Positions 35,580 to 44,114 of a DNA stretch of 48,060 nucleotides are shown piece by piece. Positions within the stretch are counted from its first letter, which is position 1. Each line of letters begins with the position of its first letter. The stretch covers positions 1-48,060 of the forward strand of contig WQTQ01000235.1 in assembly GCA_009786175.1 (NCBI GenBank), read 5' to 3'. Source of the stretch: Bacillota bacterium (GTDB lineage: Bacteria > Bacillota_A > Clostridia > Lachnospirales > WQUN01). The notes below the pieces were generated by a model. The model saw nothing but the letters and a program-made list of their open reading frames with translations. It was not told the DNA's origin and searched no databases. Made by a program: the position numbers and the translations under genes.

Positions 35580-38039
35580 ATGAACATTCCCCTATCCTGG
35601 CTTAAAGAGGCCGCTCAAATAGAAGATGCTACCCCTTCCCTGCTGGATAAAATGACAAACGCGGGTAACGCTGTAGAAGGTGTTGCCAAACTTGGCGAAG
35701 ACATAACAGGCGTAGTTGTCGGCAAAATAATAACCCTGGAAAAACACCCGGACGCAGACAAACTGTGGGTGGCGCAAGCGGATATAGGCACAGAAACATT
35801 ACAAATTATCACCGGCGCAGATAACCTTAAAGCCGGGGATTTTATTCCTGTAGCCGTACATGGTTCTACCCTTGCCAACGGGCTTAAAATTAAAAAAGGT
35901 AAAATGCGCGGGCTGGACTCCAACGGGATGCTATGCTCTATAGACGAGCTTGGATATACTGTGGCAGACTACCCGGAAGCCTGTGAAGACGGCATTTATG
36001 TGTTCCAAGACGAACATTCCCTGGGCGCAGACGTTCGCCCTATAATGCAGCTTTGCGAAGAAGTAGTAGACTTCGACATCCTTTCCAACCGCCCGGATAC
36101 AAACTCTGTAATGGGCATGGCACGGGAAGCCGCCGCCGTATACGGCAAAACTTTGGTGTTGCCGGAAGTTTCCATAAAAGAAGAGGGCGACGGCAGCATA
36201 AACGACCTTGTAACCGTGGAAATTAAAGACCCCGTCCGCTGTCCGCGATACATTGCCCGTGTGGTTAAAAACGTAAAAGTCGGCCCGTCACCCCAATGGC
36301 TGCGCCGCCGCCTTTCCACCGCCGGTATACGCCCGATTAACAACATTGTAGACATTACAAACTATGTAATGCTGGAATACGGCCAGCCCCTTCACGCCTT
36401 TGATATTTCCGCCGTGGCAGTAAAAGACGGCAAGCACGGTATAGTGGTCCGCACTGCCCAAAAAGGTGAAAAATTCACAACTTTGGACGGGGAAGAACGG
36501 GAACTTACGGAAACCACCCTGCTAATTGCCGACTACGAGAAACCAATTGGCATTGCCGGGGTTATGGGCGGCGAAAATTCAAAAATCCTTGACGATACCA
36601 CTACTATTTTGTTCGAATCCGCAAACTTCGATTCTGCAAATATCCGCCATACATCCCGGGCCCTTGGAATGCGCACAGACGCTTCCGCCCGGTACGAAAA
36701 AGGCCAAGACCCAAATCAAGCCTTAACCAGCGTAAACCGCGCCATGGAACTTGTGGAACAGCTTTGCTGCGGCAGTGTTGTGCCCGGTATTGTGGATGCT
36801 TACCCTACCCCGCGCTTAGAGCGTACAATTGATTTTAAACCTTGCGCTATTGACGCGCTGCTTGGCATATCCACCGATGTTTTGGGCCCTGCTCAAATGT
36901 GCGAATATTTGGCGCGGGTTGGCATTAAAACAAGCGTGGCACCGGAAGGCACCCATATGGAAGCCGTAATCCCAACTTTCCGCGCGGATATCAGCGGCGA
37001 AGCAGACCTTGCGGAAGAAGTTGCCCGTTTCTATGGGCTGAATAACATCCCATCCAGCTACAAGCAAGTGCTAAGCGGACAATCCCTGGCAGGTAACATA
37101 GCGGGCAAAACCCCGCGCCGCCGCCGCCAAGACAATATTAAGCGCACCATGACTGCCCTTGGCTACAGCGAGACGTTAACCTATCCGTTCGAAAGTCCCA
37201 AAGTGTATGATAGACTGAATATCTCCGAAAGGCACCCCTTCCGCAACGCCGTATACCTTAAAAACCCGCTGGGCGAAGATTTTAGCTTAATGCGCACCCT
37301 GCCCTTTGGCGGCTTACTGGAAAGCCTTGCACGTAACCACAACAAAGGCAACGATAACGTCTCATTGTTTGAAATAGCTGACACATATGAAAAAGGCGAA
37401 GAAGGCTATGCAGAAAACCCGTACCTGGCCATGGTTTCTTATGGGGAAAATGTGGATTACTTGTCCCTTAAAGGCGATGTAGAAACTCTGCTGTCTACCG
37501 TTACCAACCGCCCTAGTGTATATGTGCCGTATACAGATTTTGACTTTATGCACCCGGGGCGTACAGCAATGATGTCTGTAAAAACCAGCCCCAACCCCCG
37601 TGACGAAGCTGCTTTCCTTGGCATACTTGGGGAACTGCACCCGGGTGTGGCAAAGAATTACGACATTGGCAAGCGTGTGTACGTTGTGTGGCTATGCATG
37701 GAATCTTTGCATAAAATTGCCGAGGCTTACAAGTTTAAGTTTGTTAGTCCGGCTGTATACCCGCCGCTTTTCCGTGACCTTGCCTTCAAAGTCAAAGAAA
37801 ATGTTACCGCCGCAGAATTGGAAGCGGCCATTAAAGAAAAAGGCGGCCAGCTTCTGTCGGAAGTGGCACTGTTTGACGTATATCAAGGTGCGCAGGTAGG
37901 CGAAGGGTATAAATCTATGGCCTACTCGCTAAAATTCCGCGCAAATGACCGGACGCTAACCGTACCGGAAGTTCAAATAAGCCTGGACGCGATTGTGAAT
38001 AATTTGCATAAGAAATTTGAGGCGGAAGTACGGAGTTAG
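35580..38039 (+). CDS. pheT: Phenylalanyl-tRNA synthetase beta subunit
   Basis: At 819 residues this is the usual length for bacterial PheT. In order it has an OB-type tRNA-binding domain (about 40-150, VVVGKIITLEKHPDADKL), the B3/B4 editing domain that removes misacylated Tyr, the B5 domain, the catalytic-like core, and the C-terminal FDX-ACB anticodon domain (PAVYPPLFRDLAFKV onward). It forms the heterotetramer with PheS. The 65-bp gap and shared direction indicate one operon. The ATG at 35580 has TGAGGT upstream. Confidence 0.97.
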   Translation: MNIPLSWLKEAAQIEDATPSLLDKMTNAGNAVEGVAKLGEDITGVVVGKIITLEKHPDADKLWVAQADIGTETLQIITGADNLKAGDFIPVAVHGSTLANGLKIKKGKMRGLDSNGMLCSIDELGYTVADYPEACEDGIYVFQDEHSLGADVRPIMQLCEEVVDFDILSNRPDTNSVMGMAREAAAVYGKTLVLPEVSIKEEGDGSINDLVTVEIKDPVRCPRYIARVVKNVKVGPSPQWLRRRLSTAGIRPINNIVDITNYVMLEYGQPLHAFDISAVAVKDGKHGIVVRTAQKGEKFTTLDGEERELTETTLLIADYEKPIGIAGVMGGENSKILDDTTTILFESANFDSANIRHTSRALGMRTDASARYEKGQDPNQALTSVNRAMELVEQLCCGSVVPGIVDAYPTPRLERTIDFKPCAIDALLGISTDVLGPAQMCEYLARVGIKTSVAPEGTHMEAVIPTFRADISGEADLAEEVARFYGLNNIPSSYKQVLSGQSLAGNIAGKTPRRRRQDNIKRTMTALGYSETLTYPFESPKVYDRLNISERHPFRNAVYLKNPLGEDFSLMRTLPFGGLLESLARNHNKGNDNVSLFEIADTYEKGEEGYAENPYLAMVSYGENVDYLSLKGDVETLLSTVTNRPSVYVPYTDFDFMHPGRTAMMSVKTSPNPRDEAAFLGILGELHPGVAKNYDIGKRVYVVWLCMESLHKIAEAYKFKFVSPAVYPPLFRDLAFKVKENVTAAELEAAIKEKGGQLLSEVALFDVYQGAQVGEGYKSMAYSLKFRANDRTLTVPEVQISLDAIVNNLHKKFEAEVRS

Positions 38040-38049
38040 AAATTTTGAA

Positions 38050-38071
38050 GGAGGCTGCCGGGACAGCCTCC
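38050..38071 (+). terminator. Hairpin after pheT
   Basis: GGAGGCTG (38050-38057) and CAGCCTCC (38064-38071) form a perfect 8-bp stem with a 6-nt loop, 11 bp after the pheT stop. No T tract follows, so it is a partial terminator or a processing hairpin ahead of scpA. Confidence 0.55.
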
Positions 38072-38112
38072 ATAATTACATAAAATAACAGGGGGAATTA
38101 TCCGAGGTGAAC

Positions 38113-38850
38113 ATGGAAGTGAAACTAGACGCGTATGAAGGGCCGCTGGACCTTCTGCTAAGCTTAATCCGGCGGCACGAAATAGACATATACGATATAC
38201 CCATATCGTCATTGACAAACCAGTACCTGGAAGAAATCGCTACTTTGCCCCGGGATATGGAGCGGCTTAGCGAATTTTTGGTAATGGCGGCCACATTACT
38301 GGAAATCAAGTCCCGGATGCTGCTGCCGCGGCCAAAAGTGGAGACGGACGGCGAGCCGGAAGACCCGCGGGAAGCCTTGGTGAAAAAACTGCTTGCCTAT
38401 AAGCAGGCCCAAGCCCTTGTGGAAGAACTTCAAAAGCTTACGCCGGTTGGCGAGCGTGTAACCAATTTTGGCGATGTCGCGCTGTTGAAGCAGTTAAGCC
38501 GCGATGCAAGGTCGGAATTGCCGGAAAGTATGATTCCAATGCCACAAATGATGGAGTTGTTTGTGGAAATAATGTCCCGCAAAGAATTTCGGCGGGATAC
38601 AGTACGGGCAGACTATGGTAAAATGCCCCGTGACCGGTTTACGGTAACCGCCAAGGTTGTGCATATCCGCCGTGTTTTATACAACCACGGCAAAGCCAGC
38701 CTGCGGGCACTGTTTTCCGGCTGTCAAAGTAAAAACGAAATGGTGGTAACCTTTCTTGCCCTGCTGGAAATGATACGCCGGGGCGAAATACGGGCAACCC
38801 AACCCGAAGCTTTTTCGGATGTAGAAATTTATTCAGAGGAGGAACTGTAA
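38113..38850 (+). CDS. scpA: Segregation and condensation protein A
   Basis: This 245-residue kleisin bridges the SMC heads in the bacterial condensin complex. The N-terminal VKLDAYEGPLDLLLSLI and HEIDIYDIPI are the ScpA hallmark, and the C-terminal winged helix is at about residues 165-240 (FTVTAKVVHIRRVL). The ATG at 38113 is chosen with GAGGTGA five bases upstream; a GTG at 38107 is possible. The stop overlaps the scpB start by one base, the usual tight scpAB pairing. Confidence 0.95.
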   Translation: MEVKLDAYEGPLDLLLSLIRRHEIDIYDIPISSLTNQYLEEIATLPRDMERLSEFLVMAATLLEIKSRMLLPRPKVETDGEPEDPREALVKKLLAYKQAQALVEELQKLTPVGERVTNFGDVALLKQLSRDARSELPESMIPMPQMMELFVEIMSRKEFRRDTVRADYGKMPRDRFTVTAKVVHIRRVLYNHGKASLRALFSGCQSKNEMVVTFLALLEMIRRGEIRATQPEAFSDVEIYSEEEL

Positions 38851-39410
38851 TGCCGGGCCTGATAACAGAACGGGAAAAAATGCTTGAGGCCATGCTGTTT
38901 GCCAGCCCCGAAAGCGTGCCGTTGGAAAAACTTGCGGAAGCTTTGGAGTGCGACATTCCCCTAACCCGCAACTTGCTTAACCGCATGGCGGAAACCTATG
39001 CCAGGGACGCTTCCGGTATTCAGCTGCAGGAAGTTGACGGCGCGTACCGTTTGTGTACAAACCCGGCCTATTACCCGGCTGTGCAGCGGCTTTTACAAAG
39101 AAAAGGCCGTGCCGCCTTTTCGCAAGCGGTATTGGAAACATTGGCTATTATCGCATTTAAGCAGCCTGTAACAAAGGGCGTAATTGAAGGAATACGCGGA
39201 GTAAACTCGGATTATTCTGTAAATAAGCTGGTAGAATGCGGATTGGTAACGGAAATTGGGCGGCTGGATGCCCCGGGGCGGCCAATTTTATTTGGCACAT
39301 CGGAAGATTTTCTGCTATACTATGGGATAAAAAGCGTAGATGAACTTTTGGAAAGTATGAGTCACATAAATTTAGAGGATGATGAAGTTAATGATAATGG
39401 AAGATTATAG
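38850..39410 (+). CDS. scpB: Segregation and condensation protein B
   Basis: This 186-residue dimeric partner of ScpA has two winged-helix domains. Recognisable stretches are EAMLFASPESVPLEKLAEAL, LQEVDGAYRLCTNP, SQAVLETLAIIAFKQPVTK and IEGIRGVNSDYSV, all typical of ScpB. It completes the SMC-ScpAB condensin needed for chromosome segregation. GAGGAGG precedes its ATG inside the end of scpA. The 3' end overlaps the next gene by about 20 bp. Confidence 0.95.
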   Translation: MPGLITEREKMLEAMLFASPESVPLEKLAEALECDIPLTRNLLNRMAETYARDASGIQLQEVDGAYRLCTNPAYYPAVQRLLQRKGRAAFSQAVLETLAIIAFKQPVTKGVIEGIRGVNSDYSVNKLVECGLVTEIGRLDAPGRPILFGTSEDFLLYYGIKSVDELLESMSHINLEDDEVNDNGRL

Positions 39411-40158
39411 CAGGATGCATCGCTATTACGACAAGGCAAGCGGACTGCTTGCAATAGGTATTTTTGCAGTAAGTTCACTGCTGTTTTATTTAACGGGACT
39501 GCTGTGGCGGCACCAATCCATACGGGTGTTTATACCGGCCAGCATATTTAGCATAGCAATTGTACTTATGGCAATGGCTTTCTGCAAAGAAGAAATACGT
39601 TCTGTTGGCATATCTTTGCGGGGTGTGTGGAAGTCTGCGCTTTTGGGTCTGACTACAGGCGCGGCATTCTTTTTTTCCATGCGGCTAATATTGCAGGCTT
39701 CTGTATTTGAAAGGGCCTACGGCGGCGCAGAAATATCCAGGTTTATGACCAATGACAGGTTTTTTCATGTGGCGGAGACACCTTTTTTAAGCTGGTTCCC
39801 CCAGGCATTTGTGTTTGTTTTGGTAACAGTTATTCACCAGGAAATTTTAATGCGTGGCTATGTACAAACCCGCCTTAACGGGCTTATAAAATCGGAACTT
39901 GCCACTACGGCAATTACGGGGTTTATGTTTGTAGTATTTTTTATGCCCCTTCACACTGTTATAATCGGCGAAAGTTTCAGCTGGGTGTTTGGGGCTTCTA
40001 TTCCTATACAGATGATATGGATGTTCTGTCTCCATTGCTGGCTGCATTTTTTGTACAGGACTTATAATAATTTGGCAGGGCCTATAATCTTTCACATATT
40101 TTTCACATTCCATAGTAACGCCGCCCTTGCCCATTCTTTTTACATGGGTATTGGGTAA
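39391..40158 (+). CDS. CPBP-family intramembrane protease-like protein
   Basis: This membrane protein of about 255 residues has roughly six to eight hydrophobic segments. It carries the CPBP (Abi/CAAX protease) signature in altered form: HQEILMRGYVQTRL where the family has Glu-Glu-x3-Arg (first Glu is Gln here), then FMPLH, and HIFFTFHSN as the third motif. The family includes prenyl-protein and bacteriocin-immunity proteases; activity with the Gln change is uncertain. Several ATGs lie close together (39379, 39382, 39391, 39397) and the true start is not clear. It overlaps scpB and is the last gene before a bidirectional terminator. Confidence 0.75.
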   Translation: MIMEDYSRMHRYYDKASGLLAIGIFAVSSLLFYLTGLLWRHQSIRVFIPASIFSIAIVLMAMAFCKEEIRSVGISLRGVWKSALLGLTTGAAFFFSMRLILQASVFERAYGGAEISRFMTNDRFFHVAETPFLSWFPQAFVFVLVTVIHQEILMRGYVQTRLNGLIKSELATTAITGFMFVVFFMPLHTVIIGESFSWVFGASIPIQMIWMFCLHCWLHFLYRTYNNLAGPIIFHIFFTFHSNAALAHSFYMGIG

Positions 40159-40186
40159 AAGCCGGGGTCATCCTTCGGCTTTTTTT
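40157..40186. terminator. Bidirectional terminator between CPBP and ABC permease genes
   Basis: AAAAGCCG (40157-40164) pairs with CGGCTTTT (40176-40183) around an 11-nt loop, and more T residues follow. It spans the convergent stops, overlapping the last codons of the minus-strand permease gene. Confidence 0.85.
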
Positions 40187-40953
40187 AGCCGCTGTGTGGC
40201 AAAAAATAACGCAATAACCGCTATTGTTATCGCCAATAAAATATTAACTGTTAATTCACTTGGAAAAGTTCCCGTAACGGTTATCGCAATCGGGTGGCTT
40301 AGCAGGTTAAATGGCGAAAACGATCCGATGTGCGGTATTATTGTGCTTAAAATTAACGCGAAATATATGCCTGTGCTTATGCCCGCGCTAACTGCGGAAC
40401 TTTTTGTAAGGGACGAGCCCAGAATTATTACAGACAGCATCATTAACACACCAATGCTAAAAACAAGTGACCCTGTTAATATATTGCCAATGTGCCCCGC
40501 TTCTTCAAACAGCAAAAATGTGTATACATAAGTTACCAGCGCAGACACCGCAGTAATTACGGTGGTTATGATAACAGCCATTGTAAACTTGGCAAGTATA
40601 AACGATCCAAACCCCAACCCTTTAGAAAACATAAGGCTTGCGGTACCGGTTCTTATTTCCCGCTGCACAGTTCCCATGTACATAAACAGTATAGCAATTA
40701 CGCCTATTTGCCCTATTTGGCTGTAAAATTGCACGTAAGCTTCCTGCCAGGAAGGGTTTCCCATTGCTTCAATTAGCAATTGAGAGGTTTCGTCGTAGGA
40801 AGGCATGATAAAGGCGAAAAACTCGCCCATATACCGGGCAAGCAGCGCGCCCGTTATGGCAAAGAACAGGAAAACGCAGCCAAGTACCAATAGGCGTTTT
40901 GTGCGCAAATTTTCCGTTAGCTCTTTGCCCATAAATGTAATGTAATTAGACAT
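40168..40953 (-). CDS. ABC-2 type permease (YxlG-like)
   Basis: This 261-residue integral membrane protein has about six hydrophobic segments. It resembles ABC-2 permeases such as YxlG and NosY, with a first helix after KELTENLRTKRLLVLG and a large loop holding the amphipathic QREIRTGTASLMFS segment. It is the likely exporter channel for the ATPase encoded just upstream. Its ATG directly follows the TAG of the ATPase gene, with GGGAGG inside that gene. It is the last gene of a leftward sigY-type operon. Confidence 0.88.
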   Translation of the reverse strand: MSNYITFMGKELTENLRTKRLLVLGCVFLFFAITGALLARYMGEFFAFIMPSYDETSQLLIEAMGNPSWQEAYVQFYSQIGQIGVIAILFMYMGTVQREIRTGTASLMFSKGLGFGSFILAKFTMAVIITTVITAVSALVTYVYTFLLFEEAGHIGNILTGSLVFSIGVLMMLSVIILGSSLTKSSAVSAGISTGIYFALILSTIIPHIGSFSPFNLLSHPIAITVTGTFPSELTVNILLAITIAVIALFFATQRLKKAEG

Positions 40954-41907
40954 CTATAATGTTCCTCCCGCGTTATTGCGTTTTTCATTTGAAATTTCCC
41001 TATAAAAAATATCTTCCAGGGATGGAGTGTGGGCACTAAAGCTTTCCACTGCAAGGTTGTTAACATGTATTATACCTGTAGCGGCACGGCTTAAGTTTTC
41101 CATTTGGCCGTCTGGGGCGTTTATTAGTAACTCTTGGGGCGCATCCAAGGTGTCTATGGCAAGGTTTGCTTCTTTTGCTTTGGCTTGGAAAAGCTTTGCG
41201 TCGCTTTCTTGATAAAAGCGGATTTTTGCCGTGTTTTGGGAGTGGCGGCGGCGCAGGTTTTCCATGTTGTCCTGTGCCACTATTTTACCTTTCTCTATGA
41301 TGAGAATATAATCGCACACATTTTCCACGTCTGCTAAAATGTGTGTAGAAAATATAACTGTTGTGCCTTTTAAAGACTGGATTATTTCCGCAACGTCGCG
41401 GCGGCCCATTGGGTCCAGTGCAGACATTGGTTCGTCCATAAATATTACTTGCGGGCTGTTTATCATTGCCTGGGCAATGCCAAGCCGCTGTTTCATACCC
41501 CGGGAATACCCGGCTATTTTTGTGCGGGTTTTGTCCAGCCCCACAAGCTGTAACAGTGATTTAATCCGCTGCTTTGCCTCCCCGGTTGGTATTTTGCAAA
41601 TTTTTGCGCACAGGGCAAGAAATTCTTCCCCATTCATATAGCTATAAAAATTTGGCACATCCGGCAGATAGCCGAACACGGCAGCGTTTTGTCGGCCAAA
41701 GTGTTGTTCACTGCCCATCATTTGTATTTTGCCCGCTGTGGGACGTATAAGCCCAACCAGCATTTTTATTGTTGTGGTTTTGCCCGCGCCGTTTTTACCC
41801 AAGAAACCGCAGCAGCAGCCCTGAGGCACCTGAATATCTACATTTTTTACGGCAGTAGTAGTTTTGTATTTTTTGGTTAAACCTTGAGTTTGTACGGCGT
41901 TTGTCAT
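40954..41907 (-). CDS. ABC transporter ATP-binding protein (YxlF-like)
   Basis: This 317-residue ATPase has Walker A GKNGAGKTT, the Q-loop region FGYLPDVPNFYSYM, signature YSRGMKQRLGIAQA, Walker B VIFMDEP, D-loop SALDP and the switch His in STHILADVE. A C-terminal extension of about 90 residues is typical of the CcmA/NosF/YxlF exporters. It pairs with the following ABC-2 permease. Its ATG overlaps the stop of the preceding small membrane protein gene (ATGA). Confidence 0.93.
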   Translation of the reverse strand: MTNAVQTQGLTKKYKTTTAVKNVDIQVPQGCCCGFLGKNGAGKTTTIKMLVGLIRPTAGKIQMMGSEQHFGRQNAAVFGYLPDVPNFYSYMNGEEFLALCAKICKIPTGEAKQRIKSLLQLVGLDKTRTKIAGYSRGMKQRLGIAQAMINSPQVIFMDEPMSALDPMGRRDVAEIIQSLKGTTVIFSTHILADVENVCDYILIIEKGKIVAQDNMENLRRRHSQNTAKIRFYQESDAKLFQAKAKEANLAIDTLDAPQELLINAPDGQMENLSRAATGIIHVNNLAVESFSAHTPSLEDIFYREISNEKRNNAGGTL

Positions 41908-42218
41908 TGTAGTCGGTTCTCCCTTTGTTCATTTTGTTCTTCCAACTCTGCGGCTTTTTGGTCAAGCATGTTGCTGCCAATCGCAAAGTACACAATTGGC
42001 CCGATTATATTAATACATACAATTACCAGCCCCCATATTAATTTATCCATGGCATGTACTTCTTTTTTTACCAGGCTTACAAGGGCGGTTATTAGCAATA
42101 CCAGCTGGATTATGGCAATTGGAATTACAATCATTAGTACAAGACGTACTATGCCGCCGTCTAAGTCTGACGGGTGGTTTATGCCGAAATTGATGGTGTT
42201 CAAGAATAATTGATTCAT
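41904..42218 (-). CDS. PLDc_N-domain membrane protein (YxlE-like)
   Basis: This 104-residue protein has two hydrophobic segments, the second reading LIWGLVIVCINIIGPIVYFAIG. That matches the short PLDc_N domain (the membrane part found alone or before phospholipase D nucleases). A Glu/Gln/Arg-rich tail follows. In B. subtilis the sigY operon gene yxlE encodes a PLDc_N protein in the same position. AGGAGG precedes the ATG at 42218. The 3' end overlaps the ATPase gene by 4 bp. Confidence 0.82.
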   Translation of the reverse strand: MNQLFLNTINFGINHPSDLDGGIVRLVLMIVIPIAIIQLVLLITALVSLVKKEVHAMDKLIWGLVIVCINIIGPIVYFAIGSNMLDQKAAELEEQNEQRENRLQ

Positions 42219-42255
42219 AGCTTCCTCCTATTTAAAGCGGCTTCGCCGCATATAT

Positions 42256-42927
42256 TTATGGCGCACGCCAGCTTATTAGCGTACGGCTGTTCCTAACCCG
42301 TTCATACACCAGTGTCATCCGTATACGCCCGGGCTCAAAGCCATGGTAATGCAGGTTTACTGTGCCAAAAAATTCAAAAGAAATATCAACTTCGTGCCGC
42401 ATACCGCCCTGCTCTAACAGTAAAAACAGACCGCCTTCATCGCTTGTACTTTCTACATGGAAATGACGCATTTGCTCTTCGGTTAGGGAAAATGTGCGGC
42501 GTGATGTACCGTTGCCCCTGCGGACATTTTCTGTCCATTGGTTGTTTCTGATGTTGACAGATCTGCCCATCCACGTACCTCGGTTCACAGAAACAGCGGA
42601 GAAGCTTCTTTCCCCCATTTCGTAAAAACGTGCAAGACTTACGGTACCAACAACAAACAGCGGAATTGACACAACAAATAATATGGCACTTGTGATAAGT
42701 GCTTTTTTGTACGTACCCGGCGCAGGCACGTCTTTTTTTGCGCGCCCAACAAGAAAGTACACGATTAGCCCTATCAAATTTGGTATAAACAGTACTGCCA
42801 ATACCCATACAATTGGGTCTTGTTCACTTTTGACTTGGGCATCTTTGTACACCCACATACCCAAAAGTGTTATTGTTAAAGCCAGCGAACCTAAAAATAC
42901 AATTAAACCTACGATAAATAATGTCAT
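42256..42927 (-). CDS. PLDc_N-like membrane protein with extracellular domain
   Basis: This 223-residue protein has an N-terminal helix (1-25), then a PLDc_N-like segment WVLAVLFIPNLIGLIVYFLVGR, a third helix (about 75-97) and a C-terminal region of about 120 residues without membrane segments. The last part is beta-rich. It occupies the place of yxlD in the B. subtilis sigY operon but is larger. By position it may help hold the sigma factor in check or serve the exporter; neither is shown. It overlaps the preceding gene by 4 bp (42924-42927). Confidence 0.72.
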   Translation of the reverse strand: MTLFIVGLIVFLGSLALTITLLGMWVYKDAQVKSEQDPIVWVLAVLFIPNLIGLIVYFLVGRAKKDVPAPGTYKKALITSAILFVVSIPLFVVGTVSLARFYEMGERSFSAVSVNRGTWMGRSVNIRNNQWTENVRRGNGTSRRTFSLTEEQMRHFHVESTSDEGGLFLLLEQGGMRHEVDISFEFFGTVNLHYHGFEPGRIRMTLVYERVRNSRTLISWRAP

Positions 42928-43268
42928 ACGAAGCTTTCCTCCCCATGTGAAGTTCGTTTGTTTAGTGATGCGATAATAATTATCGCGCCGCCAACCGCCG
43001 CGGTAAAGTAGTAGACCAGCCCCGCAAAAATAACTGCCGCCGTGCCAAAGAACATATTAATTGCAAACAGCAAAAATATTGCGGTAAAAATCACGCATGG
43101 GGCAAGCAGCCACAGCCAAAAAGGTTTTTCAGTTGACTCGATTTTCGAGTCAGTTGGTTTTGCCGCAGCGCAAAGCTTTGTCCGTAAAGCTTCCTTTGTG
43201 GCAGCAGGCACATTTTCCCGTTTTGTAAAGTATGAACTTAGCGCGTCGTCAAATTTTAAGTTCTTCAT
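42924..43268 (-). CDS. Putative anti-sigma membrane protein (YxlC-like)
   Basis: This 114-residue protein has a soluble N-terminus of about 50 residues (MKNLKFDDALSSYFTKREN) and two membrane helices in the C-terminal half. Size, topology and place right after the sigma gene match YxlC, which with YxlD restrains SigY in B. subtilis. That role here is inference from synteny. GGAGGG lies nine bases before the ATG at 43268; the upstream in-frame ATG at 43358 lies within the sigma gene. Overlaps on both sides are 4 bp. Confidence 0.75.
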   Translation of the reverse strand: MKNLKFDDALSSYFTKRENVPAATKEALRTKLCAAAKPTDSKIESTEKPFWLWLLAPCVIFTAIFLLFAINMFFGTAAVIFAGLVYYFTAAVGGAIIIIASLNKRTSHGEESFV

Positions 43269-43798
43269 AAGGTTATGCCCTCCTTTTCCAGTGCTTTTCT
43301 CATTAGTTCCCGTGCTTTGTGCAACCGGCTTTTTACCGTACCGGTGGGGATGCCGCATATTGCCACTATGGTGTCCATGGGACAGTCGTCAAAATAGTGG
43401 AGGATTAGCGGTATGCGTAACTTGTCCTTTAATTGGGAAATTGCCTTGTGAATTGCCGTTTGCGCAAGTGCCTGCTGAGCGGCGTCTGCGGTAGGGTTAC
43501 TGCCCGCACTGCCTGTGCTGGAAGTGTTAGTCCATTCCTCTAACCGGGTTTCCGGGGCTATTGTTTGCCGCCTAAATGCTTTACGGCGGGTGTTTTTCCA
43601 CTTTCCAGCAGCTATGGCGAAAAGAAATGACTTTGGGTTTTGCGCAGCATCTATGCGCTCTGCCATTTCAAAGGCCGCAAGGGCCGTTTCCTGATATAAG
43701 TCCGATGCGGCGTGGTGGTCCATGGCCAGGTGCTTGCAAAATGTGAACACATCCTGCTCGTACGCTTCAAGAAATTGTTCAAATTCCGCAACTGTCAT
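43265..43798 (-). CDS. ECF-type RNA polymerase sigma factor (SigY-like)
   Basis: This 177-residue group 4 sigma factor has region 2 at about residues 5-70 (EAYEQDVFTFCKHLAMDHHAASDLYQETALAAF) and region 4 at about 118-172 (ISQLKDKLRIPLILHYFDDC and PTGTVKSRLHKARELMRKAL). Region 4 has the usual helix-turn-helix. The operon order sigma, small membrane proteins, PLDc_N protein, ABC ATPase, ABC permease matches B. subtilis sigY-yxlCDEFG, so a SigY-like role is inferred. GGGAGG lies before the ATG at 43798. Only 28 bp separate it from the upstream remnant gene, so a private promoter is unlikely. Confidence 0.9.
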   Translation of the reverse strand: MTVAEFEQFLEAYEQDVFTFCKHLAMDHHAASDLYQETALAAFEMAERIDAAQNPKSFLFAIAAGKWKNTRRKAFRRQTIAPETRLEEWTNTSSTGSAGSNPTADAAQQALAQTAIHKAISQLKDKLRIPLILHYFDDCPMDTIVAICGIPTGTVKSRLHKARELMRKALEKEGITL

Positions 43799-43826
43799 GG
43801 CTTCCTCCCTGCATCACTTTTGGTCT

Positions 43827-44102
43827 TCACCCTATATCGTCGTAAGTTTGTACTTGGTTCAAAAAATTTTTCGTTTCTTTTAAAACATCTTTCCAAGTTG
43901 CGATATGAAGCATATGGTTGCCGTTTAATGTTATGGATTTCGCGTTTCTCCCAAGGCGGGCCATATGTTTTCCGTCCACATCCACCAGCTTACCGTATGG
44001 AAAAATGGCCGTAAAATCATTTTTGGAAAGAATTTTATTTGCAATTGCGCTGATGATACATAAAGCCGTAATAACTCCGGCTACTATTAAGAAAATTATC
44101 AT
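43827..44102 (-). pseudogene. Internally deleted alpha/beta-hydrolase remnant
   Basis: The 91-residue product starts with a membrane helix (IIFLIVAGVITALCIISAI) and then KLVDVDGKHM, which resembles the opening of membrane-anchored alpha/beta hydrolases. It goes straight into NGNHMLHIATWKDVLKETKNFL, which resembles the C-terminal end with the catalytic His. The nucleophile Ser elbow and acidic residue, and about 200 residues in between, are missing. The frame is intact. AGGAG precedes the ATG at 44102. It sits 6 bp after the HTH gene. It is most likely a deletion derivative; a genuine small membrane protein is the alternative. Confidence 0.55.
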
Positions 44103-44114
44103 ATTCATCGCTCC

